From NCBI RefSeq assembly GCF_002814235.1, contig NZ_PHSU01000002.1:1-64000 (forward strand): DNA of 64,000 bases, read 5' to 3'. Each line of letters opens with the position of its first letter. Positions within the stretch are counted from its first letter, which is position 1. Below the pieces are notes generated by a model, which was not told where the DNA came from, ran no database searches, and was given only the letters and a program-made list of their open reading frames with translations. The stretch comes from Pseudomonas sp. QS1027. Lineage in GTDB: Bacteria; Pseudomonadota; Gammaproteobacteria; Pseudomonadales; Pseudomonadaceae. Shown piece by piece: positions 37,150 to 46,501 of the stretch. The translations under genes were made by a program, and so were the position numbers.

Positions 37150-38332
37150 GGTTTGGCTCCACTGGATCAAAGGGGCCCAACAGGCTGAAACACTCGGCCA
37201 GTCCCTCTAACAATAGCTGCACCTGCGCCTCGCTGTGGGCCGCGGACAAGGTCACCCGCAGCCGGGCACTGCCCGCCGGAACGGTCGGCGGACGAATCGC
37301 CGTGACCATCAGCCCGCGCTCACGCAGCAACTGCGAGAAGCGCAACGCCCGACCGCTGTCGCCGATCAGGATCGGCTGGATCGGCGTGAAGCTGTCCATC
37401 AGGGTCAGGCCGATCTGTTCGGCGCCTTGGCGGAACTGGCGAATCAGCGCGTTCAGGTGCTCGCGCCGCCAGTGCTCGGTGCGCAGCAACTCCAGGCTTT
37501 TCAAGGTCGCGCAGGCCAGGGCCGGCGGTTGGCTGGTGGTATAGATGTAGGGGCGGGCGAACTGGATCAGGCTTTCGATCAGTTCTTCACTGCCGGCGAC
37601 AAACGCGCCCGCCGTGCCGAAGGCCTTGCCCAGGGTGCCGACCAGTACCGGCACGTCCTCCTGGCTCAGACCGAAATGCTCGACAATACCGCCACCGCTG
37701 GCCCCCAGCGGACCAAAACCGTGGGCATCGTCGACCATCAACCAGGCGCCCTTGGCCCGGGCTTCACGGGCCAGGGCCGGCAAGTCGGCCAGGTCGCCGT
37801 CCATGCTGAAGACCCCGTCGGTGACCACCAGGGTATTGCCGGTGGCTTTTTCCAGGCGCTTGGCGAGGCTGGCGGCGTCGTTGTGCAGATAACGATTGAA
37901 ACGCGCACCCGAGAGCAACCCGGCATCCAGCAGCGACGCATGGTTGAGACGGTCTTCCAGCACCGTGTCGCCCTGCCCCACCAAGGCGGTGACCGCACCG
38001 AGGTTGGCCATGTAGCCGGTGGTGAACAACAGCGCACGCGGGCGCCCGGTGAAATCGGCCAGGGCCTCTTCCAGCGCGTGATGCGGCCCGCTATGACCGA
38101 TCACCAGGTGCGAGGCACCGCCGCCGACACCCCAGCGCGCCGCGCCGGCCTGCCAGGCTTCGATGACCTGCGGATGATTGGCCAGGCCCAGGTAGTCGTT
38201 GTTGCAGAAGGCCAGCAGGGGCTGGCCATCGACCACCACCTGCGGGCCTTGCGGACTCTCCAGCAACGGGCGCTGGCGATAGAGGTTTTCGGCACGGCGG
38301 GCGGACAGCCGGGCGGCGAGATCGAAGGACAT
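37142..38332 (-). CDS. bioF: 8-amino-7-oxononanoate synthase
   Basis: BioF condenses pimeloyl-ACP with alanine using PLP. The 396-residue protein begins [22 protein letters not shown] and has [13 protein letters not shown], the HNASLLDA-type [11 protein letters not shown] motif, the [11 protein letters not shown] cofactor aspartate and the Schiff-base lysine in [17 protein letters not shown] 38332 is preferred to an extension into the REP region. 159 bases with a REP element separate it from bioB, so it may depend on read-through. Confidence 0.95.
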   Translation of the reverse strand: MSFDLAARLSARRAENLYRQRPLLESPQGPQVVVDGQPLLAFCNNDYLGLANHPQVIEAWQAGAARWGVGGGASHLVIGHSGPHHALEEALADFTGRPRALLFTTGYMANLGAVTALVGQGDTVLEDRLNHASLLDAGLLSGARFNRYLHNDAASLAKRLEKATGNTLVVTDGVFSMDGDLADLPALAREARAKGAWLMVDDAHGFGPLGASGGGIVEHFGLSQEDVPVLVGTLGKAFGTAGAFVAGSEELIESLIQFARPYIYTTSQPPALACATLKSLELLRTEHWRREHLNALIRQFRQGAEQIGLTLMDSFTPIQPILIGDSGRALRFSQLLRERGLMVTAIRPPTVPAGSARLRVTLSAAHSEAQVQLLLEGLAECFSLLGPFDPVEPNHA

Positions 38333-38372
38333 TGGAGCCTCGCAAATGCGATCCGAAGAACACGGCATGACC

Positions 38373-38457
38373 TTGTAGGAGCAGGGCTTGTCGGGACGCC
38401 GCACCGCCGCGAAGCTTTTAGACACCTTCACGGCGTCCCGGCAAGCCCGGTTCCTGC
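38373..38457. repeat. REP-type palindrome between bioB and bioF
   Basis: TTGTAGGAGCAGGGCTTG at the left and GCAAGCCCGGTTCCTGCAA at the right, with an inner GGGACGCCG/CGGCGTCCC pair. It lies inside an operon, where it may affect mRNA stability of the flanking genes. Confidence 0.8.
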
Positions 38458-38491
38458 AAAACCCGTGTTCCCGCAGGAAGGACGGTATGGA

Positions 38492-39547
38492 TCAAACAGC
38501 GGCGTTATAGAACTGCTCGCTGCTCTTTTGCTCCACCAGCGCCTGCTCGATGGCCGCCTGGTGCACTTCGTCGGCGTGCTCTTCACGGGCTTCCGGCAGG
38601 ATGCCCAGGCGCGAGAACAACTGCATGTCCTTGTCGGCTTGCGGGTTGGCGGTGGTCAGCAATTTATCGCCGTAGAAGATCGAGTTCGCGCCGGCAAAGA
38701 ACGCCAGGGCCTGCATCTGATCGTTCATCGCCTCACGGCCCGCCGACAGGCGAACGTGGGATTGCGGCATGAGGATCCGCGCCACCGCGAGCATGCGGAT
38801 GAAATCGAACGGATCGACGTCATCGGCGTTTTCCAGCGGCGTACCGGCGACCTTCACCAGCATGTTGATCGGCACCGACTCCGGGTGTTCCGGCAGGTTC
38901 GCCAGCTGGATCAGCAGCCCGGCGCGGTCGTCGAGGGACTCACCCATGCCGAGGATACCGCCAGAGCAGATCTTCATCCCGGCATCGCGCACATAGGCCA
39001 GGGTCTGCAGGCGCTCGCCGTAGGTGCGAGTGGTGATGATGCTGCCGTAGAACTCCGGCGAGGTGTCGAGGTTGTGGTTGTAGTAGTCGAGGCCGGCGTC
39101 GGCCAGGGCGGCGGTCTGGTCCTGGTCGAGCTTGCCCAGGGTCATGCAGGTTTCCAGGCCCATGGCCTTGACCCCTTTGACCATCTGCAGCACGTAGGGC
39201 ATGTCCTTGGCCGACGGGTGTTTCCACGCCGCGCCCATGCAGAAACGGGTCGAACCGATGGCCTTGGCCCGCGCGGCCTCCTCCAGTACCTTCTGCACTT
39301 CCATCAGTTTTTCTTTTTCCAGCCCGGTGTTGTAGTGGCCGGACTGCGGGCAGTACTTGCAGTCTTCCGGACAGGCGCCGGTCTTGATCGACAGCAGGGT
39401 CGACACTTGCACGCGATTGGCGTCGAAGTGCGCGCGGTGCACGGTCTGGGCCTGGAACAGCAGGTCGTTGAACGGCTGGACGAACAGGGCCTTGACCTCG
39501 GCCAAAGACCAATCGTGACGCAAAGTGGCGGTGATGCTGGCGCTCAT
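38492..39547 (-). CDS. bioB: biotin synthase
   Basis: BioB inserts sulfur into dethiobiotin with radical SAM chemistry. The 351-residue protein has the CxxxCxxC cluster motif in [20 protein letters not shown], the [10 protein letters not shown] and [12 protein letters not shown] segments and the conserved Arg/Cys set for the [2Fe-2S] cluster. ATG 39547 is the family start ([18 protein letters not shown]). First gene of bioBFHCD; a promoter and BirA-type operator lie at 39625-39679. Confidence 0.96.
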   Translation of the reverse strand: MSASITATLRHDWSLAEVKALFVQPFNDLLFQAQTVHRAHFDANRVQVSTLLSIKTGACPEDCKYCPQSGHYNTGLEKEKLMEVQKVLEEAARAKAIGSTRFCMGAAWKHPSAKDMPYVLQMVKGVKAMGLETCMTLGKLDQDQTAALADAGLDYYNHNLDTSPEFYGSIITTRTYGERLQTLAYVRDAGMKICSGGILGMGESLDDRAGLLIQLANLPEHPESVPINMLVKVAGTPLENADDVDPFDFIRMLAVARILMPQSHVRLSAGREAMNDQMQALAFFAGANSIFYGDKLLTTANPQADKDMQLFSRLGILPEAREEHADEVHQAAIEQALVEQKSSEQFYNAAV

Positions 39548-39624
39548 CGGCGGAGTTCCTTGTTTTATGCTGGGCAAGCGGCTGGGGCAAAGGAATACCC
39601 ACAGACGCGACACGGATGCTCGGC

Positions 39625-39653
39625 ATATTTAAGGAAGACTCATGCGCTGTCAA
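39625..39653 (-). promoter_or_regulatory. bioB promoter
   Basis: On the minus strand, a perfect -35 TTGACA (39653-39648), a 17-base spacer and a weak -10 AAATAT (39630-39625). The expected transcript would begin near 39618, about 70 bases before the bioB ATG. Confidence 0.65.
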
Positions 39654-40379
39654 CCACGATACGAAGGACCGGTTTACATCTGGTTAAAAAACAAACAAAC
39701 CTGTTTATTGTGCGATGAAACCACCGATACCCCCCACCCGATCTGTACGCCCTGCGAGAGCGATTTGCCCTGGCTGATGGACGCGTGCCAGGTCTGCGCC
39801 CTGCCCTTGTCGGCGGCGGGGCTGACCTGCGGGCAATGCCTCAAGCAGCCGCCGGCCTTCGAGCAGGTGATTGTGCCCTGGACCTACCGTTTCCCGCTGG
39901 ACAGCCTGATTACCCGTTTCAAGCACCAGAGCCAATGGCCGTTGGGGAGACTGCTGGGGGAGTTGCTGGCCCAGGCGTTGCGCGAGCGCTTCGACGATGG
40001 TTTACCGCGACCGGACCTGTTGCTGCCGGTGCCCATGGCGACCCGACGCCTGCGTCAGCGGGGTTATAACCAGGCGGCGATGTTGGCGAACTGGCTGAGC
40101 CAGAGCCTGGAGATCCCCGCAGATGAACACCGTTTGCTGCGTGTTCAGGACACCATCGCGCAACAGGAACTGGACGCCAGGGCTCGCCGACGCAACCTGC
40201 TGAACGCCTTTGCCCTGGCGCCCGGGGCGAAAGTCGAAGGCCTGCACCTGGCGCTGGTGGACGATGTACTGACCACCGGAGCTACCGCCGAAAGCCTGGC
40301 CCGGTTGCTGATGAAGGCGGGAGCGCGGCGGGTCGATGTCTATTGCCTGGCGCGTACACCGAGCCCGGAAAGTCGTTAG
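39642..40379 (+). CDS. comF: ComF-family phosphoribosyltransferase-like protein
   Basis: A 245-residue ComF protein, required for natural transformation in several species. The N-terminal zinc-ribbon cysteines (CLLCDE...CTPCESD...CQVCALP...CGQC) precede a PRT fold with the PRPP-binding loop LALVDDVLTTGATAESLARLL. AAGGA lies eight bases before ATG 39642. It is divergent from bioB, and the shared gap plus its first codons hold the biotin operator, so BirA may also affect it. Confidence 0.92.
   Translation: MRCQPRYEGPVYIWLKNKQTCLLCDETTDTPHPICTPCESDLPWLMDACQVCALPLSAAGLTCGQCLKQPPAFEQVIVPWTYRFPLDSLITRFKHQSQWPLGRLLGELLAQALRERFDDGLPRPDLLLPVPMATRRLRQRGYNQAAMLANWLSQSLEIPADEHRLLRVQDTIAQQELDARARRRNLLNAFALAPGAKVEGLHLALVDDVLTTGATAESLARLLMKAGARRVDVYCLARTPSPESR
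39647..39679. promoter_or_regulatory. BirA-type biotin operator (bioO)
   Basis: CTGTCAACC (39647-39655), exactly 15 bases, then GGTTTACAT (39671-39679). The known BirA operator is TTGTAAACC-N14-16-GGTTTACAA; 15 of 18 half-site bases agree. The left half-site contains the bioB -35 hexamer, so bound BirA-biotinyl-AMP would block transcription. It lies within the first codons of comF. Confidence 0.75.
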
Positions 40380-40403
40380 CCGTCTCAGAGACACCACGGA
40401 ACC

Positions 40404-40488
40404 TGTAGGAGCCTGGCTTGCCAGCGAATAGGCCCTTGAGCCTTGCGGCGATCTTGCGAACGCCATCGCCAGTAAGCTGGCTCCTGCA
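40404..40488. repeat. REP palindrome pair
   Basis: TGTAGGAGCCTGGCTTGCCA at the left, and its imperfect complement ending AAGCTGGCTCCTGCA at the right; a diverged copy. Confidence 0.85.
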
Positions 40489-40587
40489 GAAACCGCGTTC
40501 GGCTTGAGTCAACCCGTATCGGCGGCTTGACGTCGAAAGCACCGAGAGGCACCTTGCCCAGTACCCCCGCTGCCCGAAGTCCGCCCC

Positions 40588-41352
40588 ATGTCCCTGCCCG
40601 TCCTGCTGACCCAACACATCGTCCGCCGCCCGCAGCGTATCGCCCTGCTGCAACATATCGCCGAACAGGGCTCCATCACCCGCGCCGCGAAAAGTGCGGG
40701 CCTGAGTTACAAGGCGGCCTGGGACGCCATCGACGAGTTGAACAACCTGGCGCAAAAACCCTTGGTGGAGCGCAGCGTTGGCGGCAAGGGCGGCGGTGGC
40801 GCCAAGCTGTCGGCTGAAGGCGAACGGGTGCTGCGTCTTTATCAACGCCTGCAAACCCTCCAGGCCCAGGTCCTCGAAGCCGCCGAAGACAGCGGCGACC
40901 TCGACCTGCTCGGCCGCCTGATGCTGCGCACCAGCGCCCGCAACCAGCTTCACGGCACAGTGCAGGACATCACCCGCCACGGGCGCAACGACCTCGTGCG
41001 TCTGGCCCTCGCCGGTGGGCTCACGCTGCAGGCACAGATCACCCATGACAGCACCCTGCGCCTGGAGCTGGAGAGCGGCACCGAAGTCGTCGCCCTGATC
41101 AAGGCCGGTTGGCTGGAATTAAGTGCAATCGGGCATCCCGCAAAATCCGGACACAATTCTCTAGGCGGTCAAATCGAGGACATTTCCGAGGATGAAGACG
41201 GCCCTTCGGAGGTCAGAATCGCGCTGCCGAACGGGCAAATCCTCTGTGCGCTGGCGCAACCGGAGCAGATAAAAAACCTCAGGCTGAGCGTGGGAAGCCC
41301 GGTGCAGACGGTGTTTGCGCCGTCCCTGGTGATTTTGGGTACACCGTTATGA
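40588..41352 (+). CDS. modE: molybdate-responsive regulator ModE
   Basis: A 254-residue ModE protein. The N-terminal winged helix (RIALLQHIAEQGSITRAAKSAGLSYKAAWDAIDELNNLAQKPLVERSVGGKGGGGAKLS) is the classic ModE DNA-binding domain. Two MOP/TOBE repeats follow (SARNQLHGTVQDITRHGRNDLVRL and GHNSLGGQIEDISEDEDGPSEVRIALPNGQ) that bind molybdate. No modABC transporter is in the window, so this copy acts on genes elsewhere. Confidence 0.93.
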   Translation: MSLPVLLTQHIVRRPQRIALLQHIAEQGSITRAAKSAGLSYKAAWDAIDELNNLAQKPLVERSVGGKGGGGAKLSAEGERVLRLYQRLQTLQAQVLEAAEDSGDLDLLGRLMLRTSARNQLHGTVQDITRHGRNDLVRLALAGGLTLQAQITHDSTLRLELESGTEVVALIKAGWLELSAIGHPAKSGHNSLGGQIEDISEDEDGPSEVRIALPNGQILCALAQPEQIKNLRLSVGSPVQTVFAPSLVILGTPL

Positions 41353-41353
41353 C

Positions 41354-41421
41354 GCCATCGCCAGCAAGCCGGCTCCTACAGAAGAACATATCCCACCTGT
41401 AGGAGCCGGCTTGCCGGCGAT
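41354..41421. repeat. REP palindrome pair, opposite order
   Basis: Here the two cores face outward: ATCGCCAGCAAGCCGGCTCC comes first, then TGTAGGAGCCGGCTTGCCGG, only 16 bases apart. Confidence 0.85.
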
Positions 41422-41510
41422 CGATCACGCAGCGATCCCGCGCTTTTTCTGCAACAAATCCGTCACAGCGCATTACTAAGGTGACCCCCTGACCCGCAGG
41501 GAGCCTGATC

Positions 41511-43412
41511 ATGAACCTCTTAGAAGAAAACCAACCCACCGACCTGGAACAGATGGTCGGCCTCAGCCGTCGTGGCTTTATCAGTGCCGGCGCCTTGTGC
41601 GGCGCGGCAATGTTCCTCGGCGGCAACCTGCTGAGCCGCAGCGTGATGGCTGCCAGCGTCAGCGCCGCCTCCGGCCAACTGCTGGGTTTCGACAGCGTCG
41701 CCGCCGCCACCCGCGACACCCTGACCTTGCCGCCCGGCTATACCTCGTCAGTGCTGATCAGTTGGGGCCAACCCCTGGCCAAGAACGGCCCGGCCTTCGA
41801 CCCGAGCGGCAACGGCACCGCCAAGGCCCAGGAAGTCCAGTTCGGCGACAACAACGACGGCATGAGCCTGTTCCCCTTCCCCGGCGACGACAACCGCGCG
41901 CTGATGGCGATCAACAACGAATACACCAACTACCGCTACCTCTACCCCCACGGCGGCCAGCCGCAATCCCTCGAAGACGTGCGCAAGGCCCAGGCCAGCG
42001 AAGGCGTGTCGGTGATCGAAATACAGCGCAAGGACGATCAATGGCACTTCGTCCAGGGCTCGTCCTATAACCGGCGGATCCACGGCAACACACCGATCAA
42101 ATTCGGCGGCCCGGCAGCCGGCCACCCCTGGCTGCAGACCCAGGCCGACAAGCAGGGTCGCAAAGTCCTCGGTACCTTCCAGAACTGCGCCAACGGCAAG
42201 ACGCCGTGGGGCACCTACCTGACCTGCGAAGAGAACTTCACCGACTGCTTCGGCAGCAGCCATACCGAACAGAAATTCGATGCCGCGCAAAAGCGCTATG
42301 GGGTCGTGGCCACCAGCAAAGAGATCAACTGGCACGCCCACGATCCACGCTTCGACATGGCCCTGAACCCCAACGAACTGAATCGTCACGGTTGGGTGGT
42401 GGAAATCGATCCGTTCGACCCGCAGTCCACCCCGGTCAAGCGCACCGCCCTGGGCCGTTTCAAGCACGAGAACGCCGCCCTGGCCGAAACCCGTGACGGC
42501 CGCGCCGTGGTCTATATGGGCGACGATGAGCGCGGTGAGTTCATCTACAAGTTCATCAGCCGCGACAAGATCGACCACAAGCACCCCAAGGCCAACCGTG
42601 ACCTGCTGGATCACGGCACCTTGTACGTTGCGCGGTTCGACAACGGCGACGGCAACCCGGACCGTCCGAAAGGTTCGGGTGAATGGGTCGAATTGACCTT
42701 CGGTAAAAACGGCATCGATGCCGGCAACGGTTTCACCAGCCAGGCCGAAGTGCTGATCCACGCCCGGCTGGCCGCCAGCGTGGTCAAGGCGACACGCATG
42801 GACCGTCCGGAATGGATCGTCGTCAGCCCCATCGACGGCCAGGTCTATTGCACCCTGACCAACAATTCCAAACGCGGTGAAGAAGGCATGCCGGCCGGCG
42901 GCCCTAATCCCCGGGAGAAGAATGTCTACGGGCAGATCCTGCGCTGGCAGGCCGCAGGCAATGATCATGGCGCCCACACCTTTGGTTGGGACCTGTTCGT
43001 GGTGGCGGGCAACCCGGCGGCGCATCCCGGCACGGCCAAGGCCGGCTCGTCCAATATCACTGCGCAGAACATGTTCAACAGCCCGGACGGCCTGGGTTTC
43101 GACAAGGCCGGCCGTCTGTGGATCCTCAGCGACGGCGACTATAGCAACGCCGGGGATTTTGCCGGCATGGGCAATAACCAGATGCTTTGCGCCGACCCGG
43201 CCAGCGGGGAAATCCGTCGATTCATGGTCGGCCCGGTAGGCTGCGAAGTGACCGGCATCAGCTTCTCGCCGGACCAGAAAACCTTGTTCGTCGGCATCCA
43301 GCATCCTGGCGAGGCCGGCAACTCGACCTTCCCCGAGCATTTGCCGAACGGCAAGCCACGCTCGTCGGTGATGGCGATCCGGCGGGATGATGGCGGGATT
43401 ATCGGCGCCTGA
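41511..43412 (+). CDS. phoX: PhoX-family phosphatase, Tat-exported
   Basis: A 633-residue PhoX/DUF839 protein, a calcium/iron-dependent alkaline phosphatase of the periplasm or surface. The Tat signal is LSRRGFISAGALCGAAMFLGG (twin arginine, then hydrophobic stretch) ending near VMAAS at residue 48. Family motifs include NNEYTNYRYLYP, GTYLTCEENFTDCFG (residues around 240) and HGWVVEIDPFDP, YMGDDERGEFIYKFIS, and the C-terminal SPDGLGFDKAGRLWI. No Pho box was recognised upstream. Confidence 0.9.
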   Translation: MNLLEENQPTDLEQMVGLSRRGFISAGALCGAAMFLGGNLLSRSVMAASVSAASGQLLGFDSVAAATRDTLTLPPGYTSSVLISWGQPLAKNGPAFDPSGNGTAKAQEVQFGDNNDGMSLFPFPGDDNRALMAINNEYTNYRYLYPHGGQPQSLEDVRKAQASEGVSVIEIQRKDDQWHFVQGSSYNRRIHGNTPIKFGGPAAGHPWLQTQADKQGRKVLGTFQNCANGKTPWGTYLTCEENFTDCFGSSHTEQKFDAAQKRYGVVATSKEINWHAHDPRFDMALNPNELNRHGWVVEIDPFDPQSTPVKRTALGRFKHENAALAETRDGRAVVYMGDDERGEFIYKFISRDKIDHKHPKANRDLLDHGTLYVARFDNGDGNPDRPKGSGEWVELTFGKNGIDAGNGFTSQAEVLIHARLAASVVKATRMDRPEWIVVSPIDGQVYCTLTNNSKRGEEGMPAGGPNPREKNVYGQILRWQAAGNDHGAHTFGWDLFVVAGNPAAHPGTAKAGSSNITAQNMFNSPDGLGFDKAGRLWILSDGDYSNAGDFAGMGNNQMLCADPASGEIRRFMVGPVGCEVTGISFSPDQKTLFVGIQHPGEAGNSTFPEHLPNGKPRSSVMAIRRDDGGIIGA

Positions 43413-43438
43413 TCAACCGAACCGAAAACACCGCCCCC

Positions 43439-43523
43439 TGTAGGAACCGGCTTGCTGGCGATAGCGGCCGATCAGTCGATGCAAGACTCACTGGCCTCAT
43501 CGCCAGCAAGCCGGCTCCTACAC
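43439..43523. repeat. REP palindrome pair
   Basis: TGTAGGAACCGGCTTGCTGG at the left and its complement with GGCTCCTACA at the right. Confidence 0.88.
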
Positions 43524-43637
43524 AGGCCGTACCCGACATGGGGCCGATCACAAACCCCAACAGCCGCCACACCTGCCACCCCGTCTGCGCTAACATGCTT
43601 GGCCGGACGCGGCCGCCTGCCGCCCGCAGGAGTCAGC

Positions 43638-44612
43638 ATGTCCCACCCGTTTGAAACACTCACCCCTGACCTGGTGCTCGACGCCGTGGAAAGCATCGGC
43701 TTTCTCAGTGACGCCCGGGTCCTGGCGCTCAACAGCTACGAAAACCGTGTCTATCAGGTGGGCATCGAAGACGGCGAACCCCTGATCGCCAAGTTCTACC
43801 GCCCCCAGCGCTGGACCAACGAGGCCATCCTCGAAGAACACCGCTTCACCTTCGAACTGGCCGACTGCGACGTGCCGGTCGTCGCGCCGATGATCCACAA
43901 CGGCGAAAGCCTGTTCGAGCACGCCGGCTTCCGCTTCACCCTGTTCCCCCGCCGTGGCGGCCGCGCCCCGGAGCCGGGCAATCTCGACCAGCTCTATCGC
44001 CTCGGGCAACTGCTCGGCCGCCTGCACGCCGTAGGCGCCACCCGGCCGTTCGAACACCGCGAAGCCCTCGGCGTGAAGAACTTCGGCGAGGACTCGCTGA
44101 CCACCCTGCTGGAAGGCAACTTCATTCCCCGCAGCCTGCTGCCGGCCTATGAGTCCGTGGCCCGCGACCTGCTCAAGCGGGTGAAACAGGTCTACGCCGA
44201 GACCCCGCACCAGAACATCCGCATGCACGGCGACTGCCACCCCGGCAACATGATGTGCCGCGACGAGATGTTCCATATCGTCGACCTCGACGACTGCCGC
44301 ATGGGGCCGGCCGTCCAGGACCTGTGGATGATGCTCGCCGGCGATCGCCAGGAATGCCTCGGCCAACTGTCGGAACTGATGGACGGCTACAGCGAGTTCC
44401 ACGACTTCAATCCCCGCGAACTGGCGCTGATCGAACCCCTGCGCGCCTTGCGCCTGATGCACTACAGCGCCTGGCTGGCCCGCCGCTGGGACGACCCGGC
44501 GTTCCCCCACAGCTTCCCGTGGTTCGGCAGCGAGCGTTACTGGGGCGACCAGGTCCTGGCGTTGCGCGAACAACTTTCCGCACTGAATGAAGAACCGCTG
44601 AAATTATTCTGA
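43638..44612 (+). CDS. srkA: stress response serine/threonine protein kinase
   Basis: A 324-residue YihE/SrkA-type kinase with an APH-like fold; SrkA counters MazEF-type lethal signalling in E. coli. Catalytic features are the ATP-lysine in LIAKFYRPQRW, the catalytic loop MHGDCHPGNMM and the metal Asp in IVDLDDCRMGP. ATG 43638 has AGGAG six bases upstream and gives the family start MSHPFETLTPDLVLDAVESIG; a longer upstream frame would cross the REP element. Single gene. Confidence 0.9.
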   Translation: MSHPFETLTPDLVLDAVESIGFLSDARVLALNSYENRVYQVGIEDGEPLIAKFYRPQRWTNEAILEEHRFTFELADCDVPVVAPMIHNGESLFEHAGFRFTLFPRRGGRAPEPGNLDQLYRLGQLLGRLHAVGATRPFEHREALGVKNFGEDSLTTLLEGNFIPRSLLPAYESVARDLLKRVKQVYAETPHQNIRMHGDCHPGNMMCRDEMFHIVDLDDCRMGPAVQDLWMMLAGDRQECLGQLSELMDGYSEFHDFNPRELALIEPLRALRLMHYSAWLARRWDDPAFPHSFPWFGSERYWGDQVLALREQLSALNEEPLKLF

Positions 44613-44715
44613 CGGTTGTGGCAGGATTTACTGACGCCTGAAAAGGCGTCATCCCTCATTCAATAAAATAAAACTCTTATAAGAAATTAGTCAGCAGCCT
44701 AAGAAAGGACTCTGC

Positions 44716-45603
44716 ATGCAAGCCGCCAACCCGCGTCGCGGGTACATCCTTGGCCTCAGCGCCTACGTCATCTGGGGCCTGTTCCCGATGTACTTCAAAG
44801 CCATCGCCGCCGTACCGGCCGTCGAGATCATCGTCCACCGCGTGCTCTGGTCCGCCCTGTTCGGCTCCCTGTTGCTGATGGTCTGGAAGCACCCCGGCTG
44901 GTGGCGCGAGCTGCGGGACAACCCGCGCCGCCTGGCGATCCTGGCCCTGAGCGGCACCCTGATCGCCGCCAACTGGCTGACCTACGTCTGGTCGGTGAAT
45001 AACGGGCGCATGCTCGAGGCCAGCCTGGGCTACTACATCAATCCGCTGGTCAACGTACTGCTGGGCATGCTGCTGTTGGGCGAACGCCTGCGCCGCCTGC
45101 AATGGATCGCCGTTGGCCTCGCCGCCGTGGGCGTGGCGCAGCAGGTCTGGCAGGTCGGCAGCCTGCCCTGGATCTCGCTGGTGCTGGCGCTGACCTTCGG
45201 TTTCTACGGGCTGATCCGCAAACAGGCACCGGTCAAGGCCCTGCCGGGCTTGGTGGTGGAAACCTGGATGCTGGTGCCCATCGCCATCGGCTGGCTGTTG
45301 CTGCACCCGCTCGCCACCAGCGCCCAGGCCGAATTCTGGACCACCTCGCAAGCCTGGTGGTTGATCGCCGCCGGCCCGGTCACGCTGATCCCGCTGGTAA
45401 GCTTCAACGCGGCGGCACGTCACCTGCCCTACACCACCCTGGGTTTCCTGCAATACATCGCGCCAACCCTGGTGTTGCTGTTGGCCGTGCTGCTGTACGA
45501 CGAACACCTGACCGCCAGCAATCTGGTGGCCTTCGTGTTTATCTGGACGGGATTGGCGGTGTACAGCGTCGATGCCTGGCTCAGCCTGCGCAAGCGCAGC
45601 TGA
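44716..45603 (+). CDS. rarD: EamA-family transporter RarD
   Basis: A 295-residue drug/metabolite-type exporter with ten hydrophobic helices in two EamA repeats; the RarD signature is GLSAYVIWGLFPMYFKAI at the start and SFNAAARHLPYTTLGFLQYIAPT in the second half. Inner membrane; substrate unknown. A hairpin (45619-45655, AAGCCTGCA/TGCAGGCTT) follows the stop but has a poor T-run. Confidence 0.92.
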   Translation: MQAANPRRGYILGLSAYVIWGLFPMYFKAIAAVPAVEIIVHRVLWSALFGSLLLMVWKHPGWWRELRDNPRRLAILALSGTLIAANWLTYVWSVNNGRMLEASLGYYINPLVNVLLGMLLLGERLRRLQWIAVGLAAVGVAQQVWQVGSLPWISLVLALTFGFYGLIRKQAPVKALPGLVVETWMLVPIAIGWLLLHPLATSAQAEFWTTSQAWWLIAAGPVTLIPLVSFNAAARHLPYTTLGFLQYIAPTLVLLLAVLLYDEHLTASNLVAFVFIWTGLAVYSVDAWLSLRKRS

Positions 45604-45618
45604 TCAAAAAACACACAA

Positions 45619-45655
45619 AAGCCTGCAAACCTTGCTCCACCTGGGCTGCAGGCTT
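45619..45655 (+). terminator. hairpin after rarD, weak terminator
   Basis: A 9-bp stem AAGCCTGCA/TGCAGGCTT with a 19-base loop, followed by CTACC rather than a T-run. Confidence 0.4.
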
Positions 45656-45666
45656 CTACCCCAAGG

Positions 45667-45675
45667 TTATCCACA
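45667..45675 (+). promoter_or_regulatory. consensus DnaA box
   Basis: TTATCCACA, identical to the strong R1-type DnaA box. A second perfect copy lies 112 bases further right in the same gap. Confidence 0.5.
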
Positions 45676-45778
45676 AGCCGGTCCACGCCGTTTGTGCACA
45701 AGCCCTTGAAACTGCTCGTTTTTTGCTCATACCCTGGAAAGCCCCGGCCGGCCTGGTCGGGCGTAGGCTCTCCCCAGG

Positions 45779-45787
45779 TTATCCACA
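45779..45787 (+). promoter_or_regulatory. consensus DnaA box
   Basis: TTATCCACA, embedded in AGGTTATCCACAGG and 33 bases from the gcvR stop. A weaker inverted match (TGGATAA) follows near 45808. Confidence 0.5.
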
Positions 45788-45819
45788 GGCCCATCCCCGT
45801 TAAAACTGGATAACCCGCC

Positions 45820-46341
45820 TCACGCTTCGTCGCTGCGCAACATCAACTCCACCATCAATTCGTCGGCCAGGGTTTCCAGGCCCGACTGCAGGGCTTCCAG
45901 CGGCAGGTCAAACGGCACCGCCAGGATCGCCTCGGCATGGAACAGCGGGTCGCCACTCATGGGCGCGGGGCTCACGTCGGTCACCAGTTGCTCCAGGTTG
46001 ATGCCTTGCTCAGTCAGCAAGCGGGTGATGTCCCGCACAATGCCCGGGCGATCATTGCCCACCAGTTCCATCGCGATGGGTTTCCAGCGGCCGGGCGCTT
46101 CGCCACCGCCGGGAATCACCTGAATCCGAATCCCCTGGCTGGCGAGCGCTTGCAGTGCCTTGATCAAGGCGTCATGGGCCTCGGCGGGCGCCTCGACCCG
46201 GACAATCCCGACAAACTGCCCGGCCAGGCCCGACATGCGGCTTTCCAGCCAGTTACCGCCATGCTCGGCGATGCACAGGGCAATCTGTTCGACCTGGCCG
46301 GCCTTGTCGGGTGCGAATACAGTCAGTACGAGATGGTCCAC
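45820..46341 (-). CDS. gcvR: ACT-domain regulator of GcvR type
   Basis: A 173-residue protein with two ACT domains: MDHLVLTVFAPDKAGQVEQIALCIAEHGGNWLESRMSGLAGQF and PIAMELVGNDRPGIVRDITRLLTEQGINLEQL. GcvR in enterics binds GcvA and represses the glycine-cleavage operon; no gcv genes are in this window, and pseudomonad homologues may have other partners. Single gene; the 160 bases upstream end in the terminator of the lectin gene. Confidence 0.85.
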   Translation of the reverse strand: MDHLVLTVFAPDKAGQVEQIALCIAEHGGNWLESRMSGLAGQFVGIVRVEAPAEAHDALIKALQALASQGIRIQVIPGGGEAPGRWKPIAMELVGNDRPGIVRDITRLLTEQGINLEQLVTDVSPAPMSGDPLFHAEAILAVPFDLPLEALQSGLETLADELMVELMLRSDEA

Positions 46342-46410
46342 GGGATAGCCCTCTTGTCGTTGGTCGCTCCAGTATAGGCAAGGGGTGCTACCTCACGACG
46401 ACGGGCTTGG

Positions 46411-46439
46411 AAAAACAAGCCCCTGCTCTGGCAGGGGCT
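46411..46439 (-). terminator. terminator after ricin-type gene 1
   Basis: On the minus strand: AGCCCCTGCCAGAGCAGGGGCT followed by TGTTTTTCC, about 65 bases after the stop at 46502. Confidence 0.85.
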
Positions 46440-46501
46440 CGCTCAAAAACTTCTCATATGGATTTGCGGGGCTGGCATGACCCGTTCTTTCGAACCGGCC
46501 C

